Source of the DNA: an uncultured Bacteroidales bacterium
GTDB lineage: Bacteria > Bacteroidota > Bacteroidia > Bacteroidales > UBA932
DNA: 43,891 bases
Assembly: GCA_947305645.1 (NCBI GenBank)
Contig: CAMZEC010000012.1
Span: forward strand, 1-43,891
Direction: 5' to 3'
The notes beneath the pieces were generated by a model. The model ran no database searches, was not told where the DNA came from, and was given only the letters and a program-made list of their open reading frames with translations. Position numbers and translations under genes: made by a program. Below are positions 1 to 8,127 of this stretch, piece by piece (position 1 is the first letter of the stretch; every line of letters begins with the position of its first letter).

Positions 1-1
1 C

Positions 2-1786
2 GTGAAGTACATGAAGGACGCCGCCCTCAAGAGCTACGGCAAGAAGGGCGAGAACGTGGTGAACATGAACTACGCAGCCATCGACCGCGGTGGCGAGTAC
101 ACCGAGGTCAAGGTTCCGGCCGAGTGGGCAAACATCACCGCCAAGTTCGTCAACCCGAATGCCAATAGGCTCGCTCCAGCCTTCGTGAAAGAGATAGCCG
201 ACGTGGTGAATGCCCAGTGCGGCGACACCCTGCCCGTAAGCTCCTTCGTTCACTGGCAGGACGGCACCATGCCTGCAGGCACCGCAGCCTACGAGAAGCG
301 CGGCGTAGCGGTCAACGTACCCGTATGGGATGCAGAGAAGTGTATCCAGTGTAACACCTGTGCCTTCGTCTGCCCTCATGCCGCCATCCGTCCGTTCCTG
401 CTCACAGATGAGGAAGCCGCAGCAGTTCCCGCCGGTCTCAAGCTCACCGAGGGCAAGGCCAACCTCAAGCAGTACAAGTACGCCCTTGCAGTGTCGGTGG
501 CCGACTGTACCGGTTGCGGCAACTGCGTGGACGTCTGCCTCGCAAAGGAGAAGGCCCTCAGCATGCAGTCCTACCAGGACAACGCCGCAGAGCAGGCCAA
601 CTTCGATTACCTGAACGCGAAGGTCGGCTACAAGCAGCCGTTCGATCCCAAGAGCAATGTCAAGGCAGCCCAGTTTGCACAGCCTCTGTTCGAGTTCAGC
701 GGCGCGTGTGCTGGTTGCGGCGAGACCCCGTACATCAAGAACATCACCCAGCTCTTCGGCGACCACATGATGATCGCGAACGCTACCGGATGCTCCTCCA
801 TCTACGGCGCCTCCTTCCCCGCTTCTCCTTACTGCACCAACGAAAAGGGCCACGGTCCGGCATGGCAGAACTCCCTCTTCGAGGACTTCTGCGAATTCGG
901 TCTGGGTATGAGGCTCGGAAGCGAGCGCATACGCGAAACCGTCGCCCGCCACATGCAGAAGGGTCTCGAGTGCGAAAAGTGCACCCCTGAGATAAAGGAA
1001 CTCTACCAGCAGTGGCTGGACAACCGCAGCAGCTATGCAATTACCCGCGAAGTGTGCGACAAGCTCGTTCCCCTTATGGAGAAATGCGGCTGCGACACTT
1101 GCAAGGCCCTGCTTGCCCTCAAGCAGTTCATCCCTGCCCGCAGCCAGTGGATCTTCGGCGGCGACGGTGCCTCCTATGACATCGGCTACGGCGGACTCGA
1201 CCATGTGCTCGCAAGCGGTGAGAATGTCAATATTCTCGTGCTCGATACCGAGGTGTACTCCAACACCGGCGGACAGAGTTCCAAGGCCACTCCTGCCGGC
1301 GCAATCGCCAAATTCGCCGCTTCCGGCAAGAAGATTCGCAAGAAGGATCTGGGCATGATGGCCATGAGCTACGGCTACGTCTATGTTGCCCAGGTAGCAA
1401 TGGGTGCGAGCCCCGTACAGTACCTCAACGCCATAAAGGAAGCCGAGGCATACGACGGACCTTCACTCATCATTGCATACGCGCCTTGTATCAACCACGG
1501 TCTTAAGGCTGGCATGGGGCTCAGCCAGAAGGAAGAGAAGCTGGCCGTAGAGTGCGGCTACTGGCATCTCTACCGTTACAACCCGCTGCTCGAAGAAGCC
1601 GGCAAGAACCCGTTCAGCCTGGATTCCAAGGAGCCCGACTGGACCAAGTTCCAGGACTTCCTCAAGGGTGAAGTTCGCTTCAGTTCTCTGAGCAAGCTCT
1701 ACCCCGAGAGCGCAGGTGAACTCCTCGCCAAGACCGAAGAGTTTGCGAAGATACGCTACAGCACCTACAAGAAACTCTCAGAATAG
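2..1786 (+). CDS. nifJ: Pyruvate:ferredoxin (flavodoxin) oxidoreductase, C-terminal part (5' end outside window)
   Basis: This enzyme oxidatively decarboxylates pyruvate to acetyl-CoA and CO2 and passes the electrons to ferredoxin or flavodoxin, a central step of anaerobic fermentation in the cytoplasm. The visible 594 residues cover roughly the second half of a family protein of about 1,180 residues. Two 4Fe-4S ferredoxin motifs are present (CIQCNTCAFVCP near residue 115 and CTGCGNCVDVC near residue 169). A third cysteine pair (CAGCGETP, near 236) lies at the start of the thiamine-diphosphate domain, followed by the GDGASYDIGYGG and NTGGQSSKATPAGA motifs of TPP and Mg binding. The reading frame is open to the window edge, so the GTG at position 2 is not a real start. 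A hairpin with a T tract follows the stop codon. Identification is certain. Confidence 0.97.
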   Translation: MKYMKDAALKSYGKKGENVVNMNYAAIDRGGEYTEVKVPAEWANITAKFVNPNANRLAPAFVKEIADVVNAQCGDTLPVSSFVHWQDGTMPAGTAAYEKRGVAVNVPVWDAEKCIQCNTCAFVCPHAAIRPFLLTDEEAAAVPAGLKLTEGKANLKQYKYALAVSVADCTGCGNCVDVCLAKEKALSMQSYQDNAAEQANFDYLNAKVGYKQPFDPKSNVKAAQFAQPLFEFSGACAGCGETPYIKNITQLFGDHMMIANATGCSSIYGASFPASPYCTNEKGHGPAWQNSLFEDFCEFGLGMRLGSERIRETVARHMQKGLECEKCTPEIKELYQQWLDNRSSYAITREVCDKLVPLMEKCGCDTCKALLALKQFIPARSQWIFGGDGASYDIGYGGLDHVLASGENVNILVLDTEVYSNTGGQSSKATPAGAIAKFAASGKKIRKKDLGMMAMSYGYVYVAQVAMGASPVQYLNAIKEAEAYDGPSLIIAYAPCINHGLKAGMGLSQKEEKLAVECGYWHLYRYNPLLEEAGKNPFSLDSKEPDWTKFQDFLKGEVRFSSLSKLYPESAGELLAKTEEFAKIRYSTYKKLSE

Positions 1787-1816
1787 GGAGTTTCTTAAGA
1801 TGTACAGATAAGAAAC

Positions 1817-1852
1817 GGAGGCCGGTAAGAGATTATCGGTCTCCTTCTTTTT
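1817..1852 (+). terminator. Probable intrinsic terminator of nifJ
   Basis: The arms GGAGGCCG (1817-1824) and CGGTCTCC (1837-1844) pair with one G-T wobble around a 12-nt loop and are followed by TTCTTTTT. It lies 30 nt after the nifJ stop and overlaps the last codons of the convergent AraC-type gene. A second inverted repeat, GTTTCTT/AAGAAAC, sits just before it and may add to the structure. Confidence 0.6.
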
Positions 1853-2960
1853 GCAGCTGTCTGCGGACGTTGTAATAAGACTGGCGGGAACCGAAGCCGG
1901 ATGCGATGGCTACTTCTTCCACGGAGGCATCTGGGCACTCCAACTTGAACTTTGCGGCATGCGCCAAGCGGCAGCGGTTGATGTACAGGAAGAAGCCCCC
2001 GAGGCGGTCGCTCATAACCTGGGATACGTAGGTGCGGTTGACGCCGCAGCTGCGAGACAAGGTCGCCAGTGTCAGGTGGCTGTCCAGGTAGGCTTTCTCA
2101 TCCTCGACGCAGCGCCGTATTGTCTTGACCAGTTCTTCCTTGAATTCGCTGTTCTCTTCCGTCTCGGCACAACATGGCTCAACTGTTCCATGCTTAAGCT
2201 CCGGATTATGGTCAGGGTCCGGGGCGGCCTCAAACTGCCTCACATCCTTGGCCCTGTGGGGAGAAAGGGCGCCAATGATGAAAGCTACGTTGATAACGGA
2301 AAGGACGAGCATTCCGACAGCCAGAATCTCAAGGGAGCCAATGTAAACGATAATCCAGCTGACGGCCACATGTGTAAATGGTATCCAGATAACCTGCATT
2401 GCATAATGGCTCGGGAAATCTTCCGGATTGGAGTAGTTAGCTACTGCAACATGGCGTAAAGCACGTACCAGCATCAGCACGGCCATGGCGAAACAGAGCA
2501 GGAATGCAACGGCCAGAAGCCCGCCGACTGAAAAATACAATTTGCAGAAACTGCCTTGCAGCTGTGTTCCGGGAATAAGCGTAAATGCACAGCCGGAACC
2601 TATCATTATAGCGAAAGGAATAGACAGCACATAAAGAGGGCGCTTCCACCAGTTAACCTTCAGAACCGTGCCGAAATAGGAGAACAGGATCATGGAGCTG
2701 TAGTAGAAAGACGACAGCATAAGCATCATCCTCACGTGCAGAATTGCATCCGTTTCTTTGGGCATGAATACGGACGGGATGAGCACGATACTGGTAAGGA
2801 AACTGTAGACGACCACCTTCCAGGCAGGGAAATAGTAGTCCATATGGCGCGCATAAGGTTCACACTTATGTCCCCAGCGCACTGCGGCTATAGCAAGGCT
2901 CACAGCTATGAAAACTGCAAGCGAAGAACTGTAACAAAGTTCTCTGAAGGTATAAAACAT
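1833..2960 (-). CDS. AraC-family transcriptional regulator with N-terminal multi-span membrane domain
   Basis: The C-terminal ~90 residues form an AraC-type double helix-turn-helix: a first helix region around LTLATLSRSCGVNRTYVSQV, and a second around SVEEVAIASGFGSRQSYYNV with the typical ASGF.S...Y signature. The first ~240 residues contain about seven hydrophobic segments, so the protein is probably an inner-membrane sensor that binds DNA from the membrane, an architecture common in Bacteroidales. A charged linker (about residues 240-285) joins the two parts. I chose the ATG at 2960. The in-frame GTG at 2969 lies inside a strong hairpin and is less likely. The gene is convergent with nifJ and divergent from the gene at 3196. 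The ligand and targets cannot be read from the sequence. Confidence 0.85.
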   Translation of the reverse strand: MFYTFRELCYSSSLAVFIAVSLAIAAVRWGHKCEPYARHMDYYFPAWKVVVYSFLTSIVLIPSVFMPKETDAILHVRMMLMLSSFYYSSMILFSYFGTVLKVNWWKRPLYVLSIPFAIMIGSGCAFTLIPGTQLQGSFCKLYFSVGGLLAVAFLLCFAMAVLMLVRALRHVAVANYSNPEDFPSHYAMQVIWIPFTHVAVSWIIVYIGSLEILAVGMLVLSVINVAFIIGALSPHRAKDVRQFEAAPDPDHNPELKHGTVEPCCAETEENSEFKEELVKTIRRCVEDEKAYLDSHLTLATLSRSCGVNRTYVSQVMSDRLGGFFLYINRCRLAHAAKFKLECPDASVEEVAIASGFGSRQSYYNVRRQLQKEGDR

Positions 2961-2961
2961 A

Positions 2962-2991
2962 GCGGGCACAAAGTTCGCACTTTATGCCCGC
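2962..2991 (-). promoter_or_regulatory. 13-bp GNRA-capped hairpin / palindrome directly before the AraC-type start codon
   Basis: Read on the minus strand, GCGGGCA pairs with TGCCCGC (7 bp), then a T-G wobble, then AAAGT with ACTTT, closed by GCGA, a GNRA tetraloop. The structure ends one nucleotide before the ATG at 2960. The sequence GAACTTTG inside its right arm is one mismatch from a Bacteroidetes -7 box, with a TTG 19 nt upstream. The site could therefore be a DNA operator over the promoter or an RNA hairpin controlling translation. No T tract follows on either strand, so it is not a plain terminator. Confidence 0.55.
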
Positions 2992-3155
2992 ATTTCAAAA
3001 AAAAGTTTTTCAGAGTACCTATCTCTTAATCGTATTATTCTTTTGAAATAGCCGTGCTCAAAGATCGTTAGCATTTAGCAAACCAAAGTAAAAATAGATA
3101 AAAACTTTTGTCAAAAAAAGTAAGAAAATGCACTCCGGATGTAAAAAGAAATCAA

Positions 3156-3189
3156 TTGATATATCTTTACATAAAAAATCTTACATTTG
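3156..3189 (+). promoter_or_regulatory. Bacteroidetes-type promoter for the gene at 3196
   Basis: TTG at 3156-3158 and TACATTTG at 3182-3189 match the -33/-7 consensus (TTG and TAnnTTTG) with a 23-nt spacer. The start codon is only 6 nt after the -7 box, so transcription should begin at or next to the ATG. Confidence 0.6.
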
Positions 3190-3195
3190 TACATT

Positions 3196-3972
3196 ATGAA
3201 AAAGTTCATTTTAATTTCAGTATTACTTTGCGCCGCCTCCTTTATTGCCGGGGCCGACGATATTATTACCAAAATCAACGGAGACCAGATTAGAGCCAAA
3301 ATACTCGAGGTCGGGGACAACTCCGTCAGGTTCAAACGCATGGACAATCCCAACGGGCCCGTGTATAATCTCACATACTCAGAAATCCAGTCTATCCAGT
3401 ACGAGAACGGTGTGGTCGAGAAGTACAGCGAGCCTGCTCCGGAGGTATATGAACAGCCTCGCTATACAGCAGAGAGATACGATGTCCGTTACAGGGACAT
3501 TAGTTCCATTTACAATCCCAGATCGTACAGGGAGAGGACCGATGATCCGTACACTCCGGCAGTCTCCGGAATAGCTTCATTCTTTATTCCCGGCCTTGGC
3601 CAATGCATAGACGGCGAGTGGGGCCGCGGATTGGGTATTTTTGCTGCCAATATCGGCTTCAGCATTTTAGAAGCTGCCGAAGCCTCATTCCTGTTCCACT
3701 CTGCAGCAAGAGGCTCTTCTTATTACAGGCAGAATCAGCAGATCTCCCTGTCCGCAGATGCTGCCACCGGGGCTTCCCTTTGTGCGGTAATCCTCACTGC
3801 ATCCGCTCATTGCATCTTCAATATCTGGAACATCTGCGACGCCGTCAACATCGCCAAGGTTAAGAACATGTATTACCAGGATTTGCGCATGGCTCCCCAG
3901 TTGTCCTTTACGCCTTCTACCGGCTCCGGACTCCAGCCTGCCGCCGGCCTTAGCCTTACACTCAGTTTCTAA
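3196..3972 (+). CDS. Exported protein with C-terminal membrane segments (DUF5683-like)
   Basis: A 258-residue protein beginning MKKFILISVLLCAASFIAGA, a clear signal peptide. Residues ~21-80 resemble a small beta domain frequent in Bacteroidales envelope proteins (IITKINGDQIRAKILEV followed by a YSEIQSIQYENG segment). After a Tyr/Arg-rich linker there is SGIASFFIPGLGQCIDGEWG and hydrophobic helices. This PGLGQ...G..GRG pattern is typical of DUF5683/TM2-like membrane domains. The protein is probably attached to the envelope, and its function is unknown. The ATG at 3196 is preferred over the in-frame TTG at 3187, which is inside the -7 box. The next gene follows after 6 nt, suggesting an operon. 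Confidence 0.75.
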   Translation: MKKFILISVLLCAASFIAGADDIITKINGDQIRAKILEVGDNSVRFKRMDNPNGPVYNLTYSEIQSIQYENGVVEKYSEPAPEVYEQPRYTAERYDVRYRDISSIYNPRSYRERTDDPYTPAVSGIASFFIPGLGQCIDGEWGRGLGIFAANIGFSILEAAEASFLFHSAARGSSYYRQNQQISLSADAATGASLCAVILTASAHCIFNIWNICDAVNIAKVKNMYYQDLRMAPQLSFTPSTGSGLQPAAGLSLTLSF

Positions 3973-3978
3973 ATCGAT

Positions 3979-5205
3979 ATGAGGAAAAGCCTGCTGACGC
4001 TATTGCTCTTGATAAGCGGAGCCGTTGCCTCCGCGCAGAACGACACCCTGCGTTTCAGCGTACGGGGAGTCGTTCGCGACGCAGATAACGGCCGCCCGCT
4101 TGCGTCGGTAGGCGTTTCTATACCGGGCACGCAAATAGCCGTAATCACCAACTCCGACGGCACCTTCGTCATCAAATCGCCCGAACAGGCAAAACAGCTG
4201 TCATTTTCGCTGCTCGGTTATAGAAATCTCAAGCAGAGCGTTCCCGAGGCGAATGACAAGGTAATGAGCGTGCGCATGAGCAGGAGCAGTTTCACCCTGG
4301 ATGCGGCAACAGTCACTACAGGGGATCCGCGCGCCATAATGCTGCTGGCTATCCAGAAAATCAATGAAAACGCACCTGACAACCCGGAGCTTTTCGATTG
4401 TTTCTTCCGGGAGACAGTCCAGAAACGCCATCGTTACATCTATGTTTCAGAGGCCGTTACACGTGTCTATAAGTCACCCTTAAAGGATATTTTCGTCCCC
4501 GACAGGGCAGCCGTCGTAAAAAGCCGCCTGCTTACCAGCCCGCGCGCTTCCGACACCCTTGGAGTCAAGGTGCAGGGCGGCCCCACCATGCCTGTAGACC
4601 TGGATCTGGTAAAGATGCGCAGGCTCGTTCTGGATGAGGAGGAACTGAAGAATTATTATCTGGAGATGCTGCTGCCGGAGATGATAAACGACCGAATGCA
4701 GTTTGTTATTAAGCTCATCCCCGGCGTTCAGGATGATATCGCTCTTCATAACGGACTTGTGTACATAGACCGCGAGACTCTTGCTTTCACCCGTATAGAC
4801 CTTTCCCTGGACATGTCCGACCCAAGGCTGGCCACACGTGCCATGCTTGTCCGTGAGCCAAGGGGTCTGCATTTCCGGCCCAAGGAGATGAGTCTGCTCC
4901 TCAATTATACGAACGACGGCGGCAAGACGCGCCTGAGTTACCTCCGAACGAGGTTCCGTTTTAATTGCGACTGGCGCAAGAGGCTGATTGCCACCGACTA
5001 CACAGCCGTTGCCGAAATGGTGGTAACAAACCGGCACGAAGGAGGACGTGAACTGCAGATTCCCCGGGACCAGGCCTTCAAGAGAAGCGAGTCTCTGGCA
5101 GATAAAACCTTTTTCTACATCGACCCGGACTTCTGGGCCGACTACAACATCATCGAGCCCAGCACAAGCTTGGAGCATGCCATCGGCAGGCTGAAGAAGG
5201 ATTAA
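3979..5205 (+). CDS. Carboxypeptidase-like regulatory domain protein, exported
   Basis: A 408-residue protein with a signal peptide (MRKSLLTLLLLISGAVASAQ). Residues ~25-105 form a CarboxypepD_reg-like beta sandwich (FSVRGVVRDADNGRPLASVG, then NSDGTFVIK), the module found at the N-terminus of SusC-type receptors and DUF5686 proteins. The remainder (DPRAIMLLAIQKINENAPDN, then CFFRETVQKRHRYIYVSEAV) resembles the central part of DUF5686-type proteins but lacks a full outer-membrane barrel. Location is likely periplasmic or on the inner face of the outer membrane. It is six nucleotides downstream of the preceding exported protein, so the pair is probably co-transcribed. Its TAA overlaps the TAA of the convergent M28-like gene (shared TTAA). 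Molecular function is unknown. Confidence 0.75.
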   Translation: MRKSLLTLLLLISGAVASAQNDTLRFSVRGVVRDADNGRPLASVGVSIPGTQIAVITNSDGTFVIKSPEQAKQLSFSLLGYRNLKQSVPEANDKVMSVRMSRSSFTLDAATVTTGDPRAIMLLAIQKINENAPDNPELFDCFFRETVQKRHRYIYVSEAVTRVYKSPLKDIFVPDRAAVVKSRLLTSPRASDTLGVKVQGGPTMPVDLDLVKMRRLVLDEEELKNYYLEMLLPEMINDRMQFVIKLIPGVQDDIALHNGLVYIDRETLAFTRIDLSLDMSDPRLATRAMLVREPRGLHFRPKEMSLLLNYTNDGGKTRLSYLRTRFRFNCDWRKRLIATDYTAVAEMVVTNRHEGGRELQIPRDQAFKRSESLADKTFFYIDPDFWADYNIIEPSTSLEHAIGRLKKD

Positions 5206-6050
5206 CGGGCTTTCAGCCAGTTTCTGATAAGCTCGGCACGTTTGCCGAGTATCCCGAAGTCTATGCCTTCGGCGTCATCAGTAGGTTTGTTCGTATTCAT
5301 CGTGATGCCGGAGGTAAACATTACGGCAGGCACATTCCTCCGCAGGAAGGGCGCCTGTTCGGATATCCTGTTGTAGAAATAATCCGTAAAACTCTTGCTC
5401 TTGTAGTAATCGTAATAGAGCCTCAGGCCTATGTCCTCGTTCGCCTTTTCGAGCGCCTTCTCGTAGCTCTTGCCGCCAAGGGCAATCAGGAAATCGGGGC
5501 GATACTTATTGGGAGGTGCAAGCACGGAACCTATGGTGTCCAGGTTTATCACCATCGACAGCTTCCACGGGCACGCCGCCGCCAGCGTTTCCGCTCCGGC
5601 AAGCCCTTCGGAATGGGCGTCCAGGGCGGCGAAGACGAAATTCCGGCCGCTGTCCTTCAGCGCCTCCGCCAGATACAGCAGGACGGCCACTCCGGAGGCG
5701 TTGCAGTCAGCTCCGGGGTACACCCTGCCGCCTATCCACCCGAGTCCGTCATAATGCGCGATGACAAGCGTGTACTGGCTGGAGCGCGCGTCTCCCCTGC
5801 TTACGGCAATTATGTTCCGGCCCACGCCCTTGTCGGTCCCGAAGGTCTGAAGCGACGGCTGCAGGCCCATCTGGCGGAAGCGGCGAAGCAGGTACGACTG
5901 CACCTCCACGGCACCCCTGGAAGCATGTCCGCGCCCCTCCATCAGGGAGTCGGCAAGGCACACCAGGTCGTCCCGTATGCCGGCATTCGCAGGGAATCCG
6001 GACGTCAGCAGGACGGCTGCCAGGATAAGAATTTTGCAGATACGCTTCAA
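5202..6050 (-). CDS. M28-family peptidase homologue with degenerate active site
   Basis: The fold of zinc aminopeptidases of family M28 is recognisable from IAHYDGLG (residues 98-104), GADCNASGVA (113-122), the ALDAHSEGLAG segment (142-152) and INLDTIG (169-174). Several catalytic positions are altered. The usual Glu-Glu pair before GL is His-Ser here, and the usual His in the final HTP.D motif is Asn254 (TNKPTDD). The enzyme is therefore probably inactive as a peptidase or uses another chemistry. An N-terminal signal peptide ends near ANA. I chose the TTG at 6050, which places the signal peptide correctly and lies 26 nt after a -7 box. The longer in-frame ATG starts would run through the divergent promoter and into the neighbouring gene. 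It is convergent with the gene at 3979. Confidence 0.75.
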   Translation of the reverse strand: MKRICKILILAAVLLTSGFPANAGIRDDLVCLADSLMEGRGHASRGAVEVQSYLLRRFRQMGLQPSLQTFGTDKGVGRNIIAVSRGDARSSQYTLVIAHYDGLGWIGGRVYPGADCNASGVAVLLYLAEALKDSGRNFVFAALDAHSEGLAGAETLAAACPWKLSMVINLDTIGSVLAPPNKYRPDFLIALGGKSYEKALEKANEDIGLRLYYDYYKSKSFTDYFYNRISEQAPFLRRNVPAVMFTSGITMNTNKPTDDAEGIDFGILGKRAELIRNWLKAR

Positions 6051-6068
6051 AACGGCACGATAAATGAT

Positions 6069-6084
6069 TATCTTTGCAAATGTA
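6069..6084. promoter_or_regulatory. Back-to-back divergent -7 boxes
   Basis: TATCTTTG (6069-6076, plus strand) is immediately followed by CAAATGTA, which is TACATTTG on the minus strand (6084-6077). Both match TAnnTTTG, so the TPR gene (+) and the M28-like gene (-) appear to be driven from one 16-bp inverted site. The two polymerases could not occupy it together. Confidence 0.6.
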
Positions 6085-8127
6085 GTGAAAAAGTTTCTCC
6101 TTTCCATATTGATACTGCTCACCGCAGCGCTTTCTTTGCATGCCCAGTACGACAAGGATGTGTTCAGCATGCGCGGCCGTATAGCTCTGCAGGACGGAAA
6201 ATACGCCCAGGCCATTGAGCACTTCAACATACTTGCACGTCTGGACAGTACCGATTACTGGTGCTTCTTCTACCGCGGCATAGCCAAGTACAACCTCGGC
6301 GACATTCGCGGAGCGCAAAAGGATTTCAATACTTCAGTGCGTCTTAATCCCGTGTTTACCAACGGATACCACTACCGTGCCATAACCGAGAGCCGCAACG
6401 GAGAATACGAGAAGGCCTTTGACGACTTCGACAAGGCAATCAGCCTGCGGCCCGGGTTCACAGGCCTCTATTACAGCCGCGGCGTGACCAATTTCCTGGC
6501 CCAGAGGTTCCCGGAAGCCGTGGAGGACTTCGACCGCTACATCCGAAAAGAGCCCAAGGATCCGTCGGCCTATCTGAACAGGGGCGCCTCCTATCTCTTC
6601 CTGGGAGACACGCTGAAGGCCATGAACGATTACAACAAGGCCATCAAGCTGGACCGCTTCGAGCCAGAGTGCTACATAAGGCGCGGACGCGTGCTGGCGG
6701 CGCAGGAGAAGTATCTGGAGGCCGTGAACGACATGACCCACGCCGTAGAGCTGGACAGCACCAACACGTTTGCCTATTTCAACAGGGCCCTGATGTACTA
6801 CGAGCTGCACGACTACAATTCCGCGATGCGCGACCTGAACCGTGTGCTCAAGGACGAGCCCGGAAACGCCCTCACGCTATACAACCGCTCGCTCATATAT
6901 GCGCAGGTGGGCGATTACGAGAGTGCCCTGGACGACATGGACAGGGTGCTTAACATCAATCCCCGAAACGTGCTGGCCTACTTCAACCGTGCTGCGTTCT
7001 TCATGGAAATGGGCCGCTGGCGCGACGCCCTTGCCGATTACGACCGGGCCATCGAACTCTACCCCGACTTCGCAAAAGCCTACCTTAACCGCTCCTACGT
7101 GGAGAACATGCTGGGCATGACCAAGGAGTCCAAGGCCGACTACAAGACGGCGCAGCGTAAGGTCGGCGAGTACAGGTACAAGAACTCCACCGGCGAAGCT
7201 TCATTTGCCGACACCACCAAGAAATACAACTCCCTGCTGGCTCTGGATGCCGATTTCGCTAAGAAAGACTTCGATAACGAACTCCTGCAGCACCGGGACA
7301 TAGACATACGACTGAAGCCTCTCTACAAGTTCCAGCTGGCCGCCGAGCGCGAACGGCGCAACCTCGCCCTGAGCACCCGTTTCGAGCATGCTCTGCTGGA
7401 CAAGTTTGTCGATTCCGTTCCCGTGCCTGTGCTGGTCAGCAACAGCGACAGCCTGGTGACGCTTAAGCTGGTCCGCTCAATCTCCTCGGTACTTGCCGGA
7501 GACGGCAGTTCAGGTGCCGGCAAGGTACAGCTTACGCCCTCCGAAACCTTCTTCATCAAAGGCATTTACGACGTTCAGCAGAAGAACTACCAGGCAGCTC
7601 TCTCTTGGTTCGACAAAGCGGTCCAGGCTGCGAGCGGCGATGCAGAAAAAGACCGCTACAGCCGCTTCTATCAAGCATTCTACCTAATGAACCGCGGTGT
7701 ACTCAGGGCAGAGATGATAGACTTCATCGCCTCACTAGAAGGCAACGTTCAGACGCTGGCCATGGATGACAAGGGTGCTACGCGAGCCCGAGTTTCAGAC
7801 CGTGTTGCCCGCAGCTACGATTACTCGGAAGCCATAGAGGACATGCAGGCCGCAACTGAGCTGGTTCCGGATATTCCATACCTTTATTTCAACCTGGGCA
7901 ACCTGTACTGCCTGAGCGGCGAGATGGTGAATTCCATAGACAGCTACACCCAGGCTCTCAGGCTATATCCCGCTATGGGAGACGCCTACTTCAACCGCGG
8001 CCTTGTGCTCATCTACCTGAAAGACAAGGAGAAAGGATGTATAGACCTGTCGCGTGCCGGAGAACTTGGAGTGCGTGATGCTTACAGCGTTATAGACAAG
8101 TATTGTACGAACGATGAGCAGCGTTAG
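6085..8127 (+). CDS. Exported tetratricopeptide-repeat protein
   Basis: A 680-residue protein with a signal peptide (KKFLLSILILLTAALSLHAQ) followed by about ten consecutive TPR units up to residue ~350 (repeated patterns such as AYFNRGLV and DYNKAIKLD). A less regular segment covers roughly 360-475, and a second TPR block runs to the C-terminus. It is likely a periplasmic scaffold or adaptor, and partners are not evident. The start is the GTG at 6085. The upstream in-frame ATG at 6064 would precede the -7 box at 6069-6076 and spoil the signal peptide. With a box-to-start distance of 8 nt the message is probably leaderless. Its stop overlaps the start of the following gene by 14 nt, so translation of the two is probably coupled. 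Confidence 0.85.
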   Translation: MKKFLLSILILLTAALSLHAQYDKDVFSMRGRIALQDGKYAQAIEHFNILARLDSTDYWCFFYRGIAKYNLGDIRGAQKDFNTSVRLNPVFTNGYHYRAITESRNGEYEKAFDDFDKAISLRPGFTGLYYSRGVTNFLAQRFPEAVEDFDRYIRKEPKDPSAYLNRGASYLFLGDTLKAMNDYNKAIKLDRFEPECYIRRGRVLAAQEKYLEAVNDMTHAVELDSTNTFAYFNRALMYYELHDYNSAMRDLNRVLKDEPGNALTLYNRSLIYAQVGDYESALDDMDRVLNINPRNVLAYFNRAAFFMEMGRWRDALADYDRAIELYPDFAKAYLNRSYVENMLGMTKESKADYKTAQRKVGEYRYKNSTGEASFADTTKKYNSLLALDADFAKKDFDNELLQHRDIDIRLKPLYKFQLAAERERRNLALSTRFEHALLDKFVDSVPVPVLVSNSDSLVTLKLVRSISSVLAGDGSSGAGKVQLTPSETFFIKGIYDVQQKNYQAALSWFDKAVQAASGDAEKDRYSRFYQAFYLMNRGVLRAEMIDFIASLEGNVQTLAMDDKGATRARVSDRVARSYDYSEAIEDMQAATELVPDIPYLYFNLGNLYCLSGEMVNSIDSYTQALRLYPAMGDAYFNRGLVLIYLKDKEKGCIDLSRAGELGVRDAYSVIDKYCTNDEQR

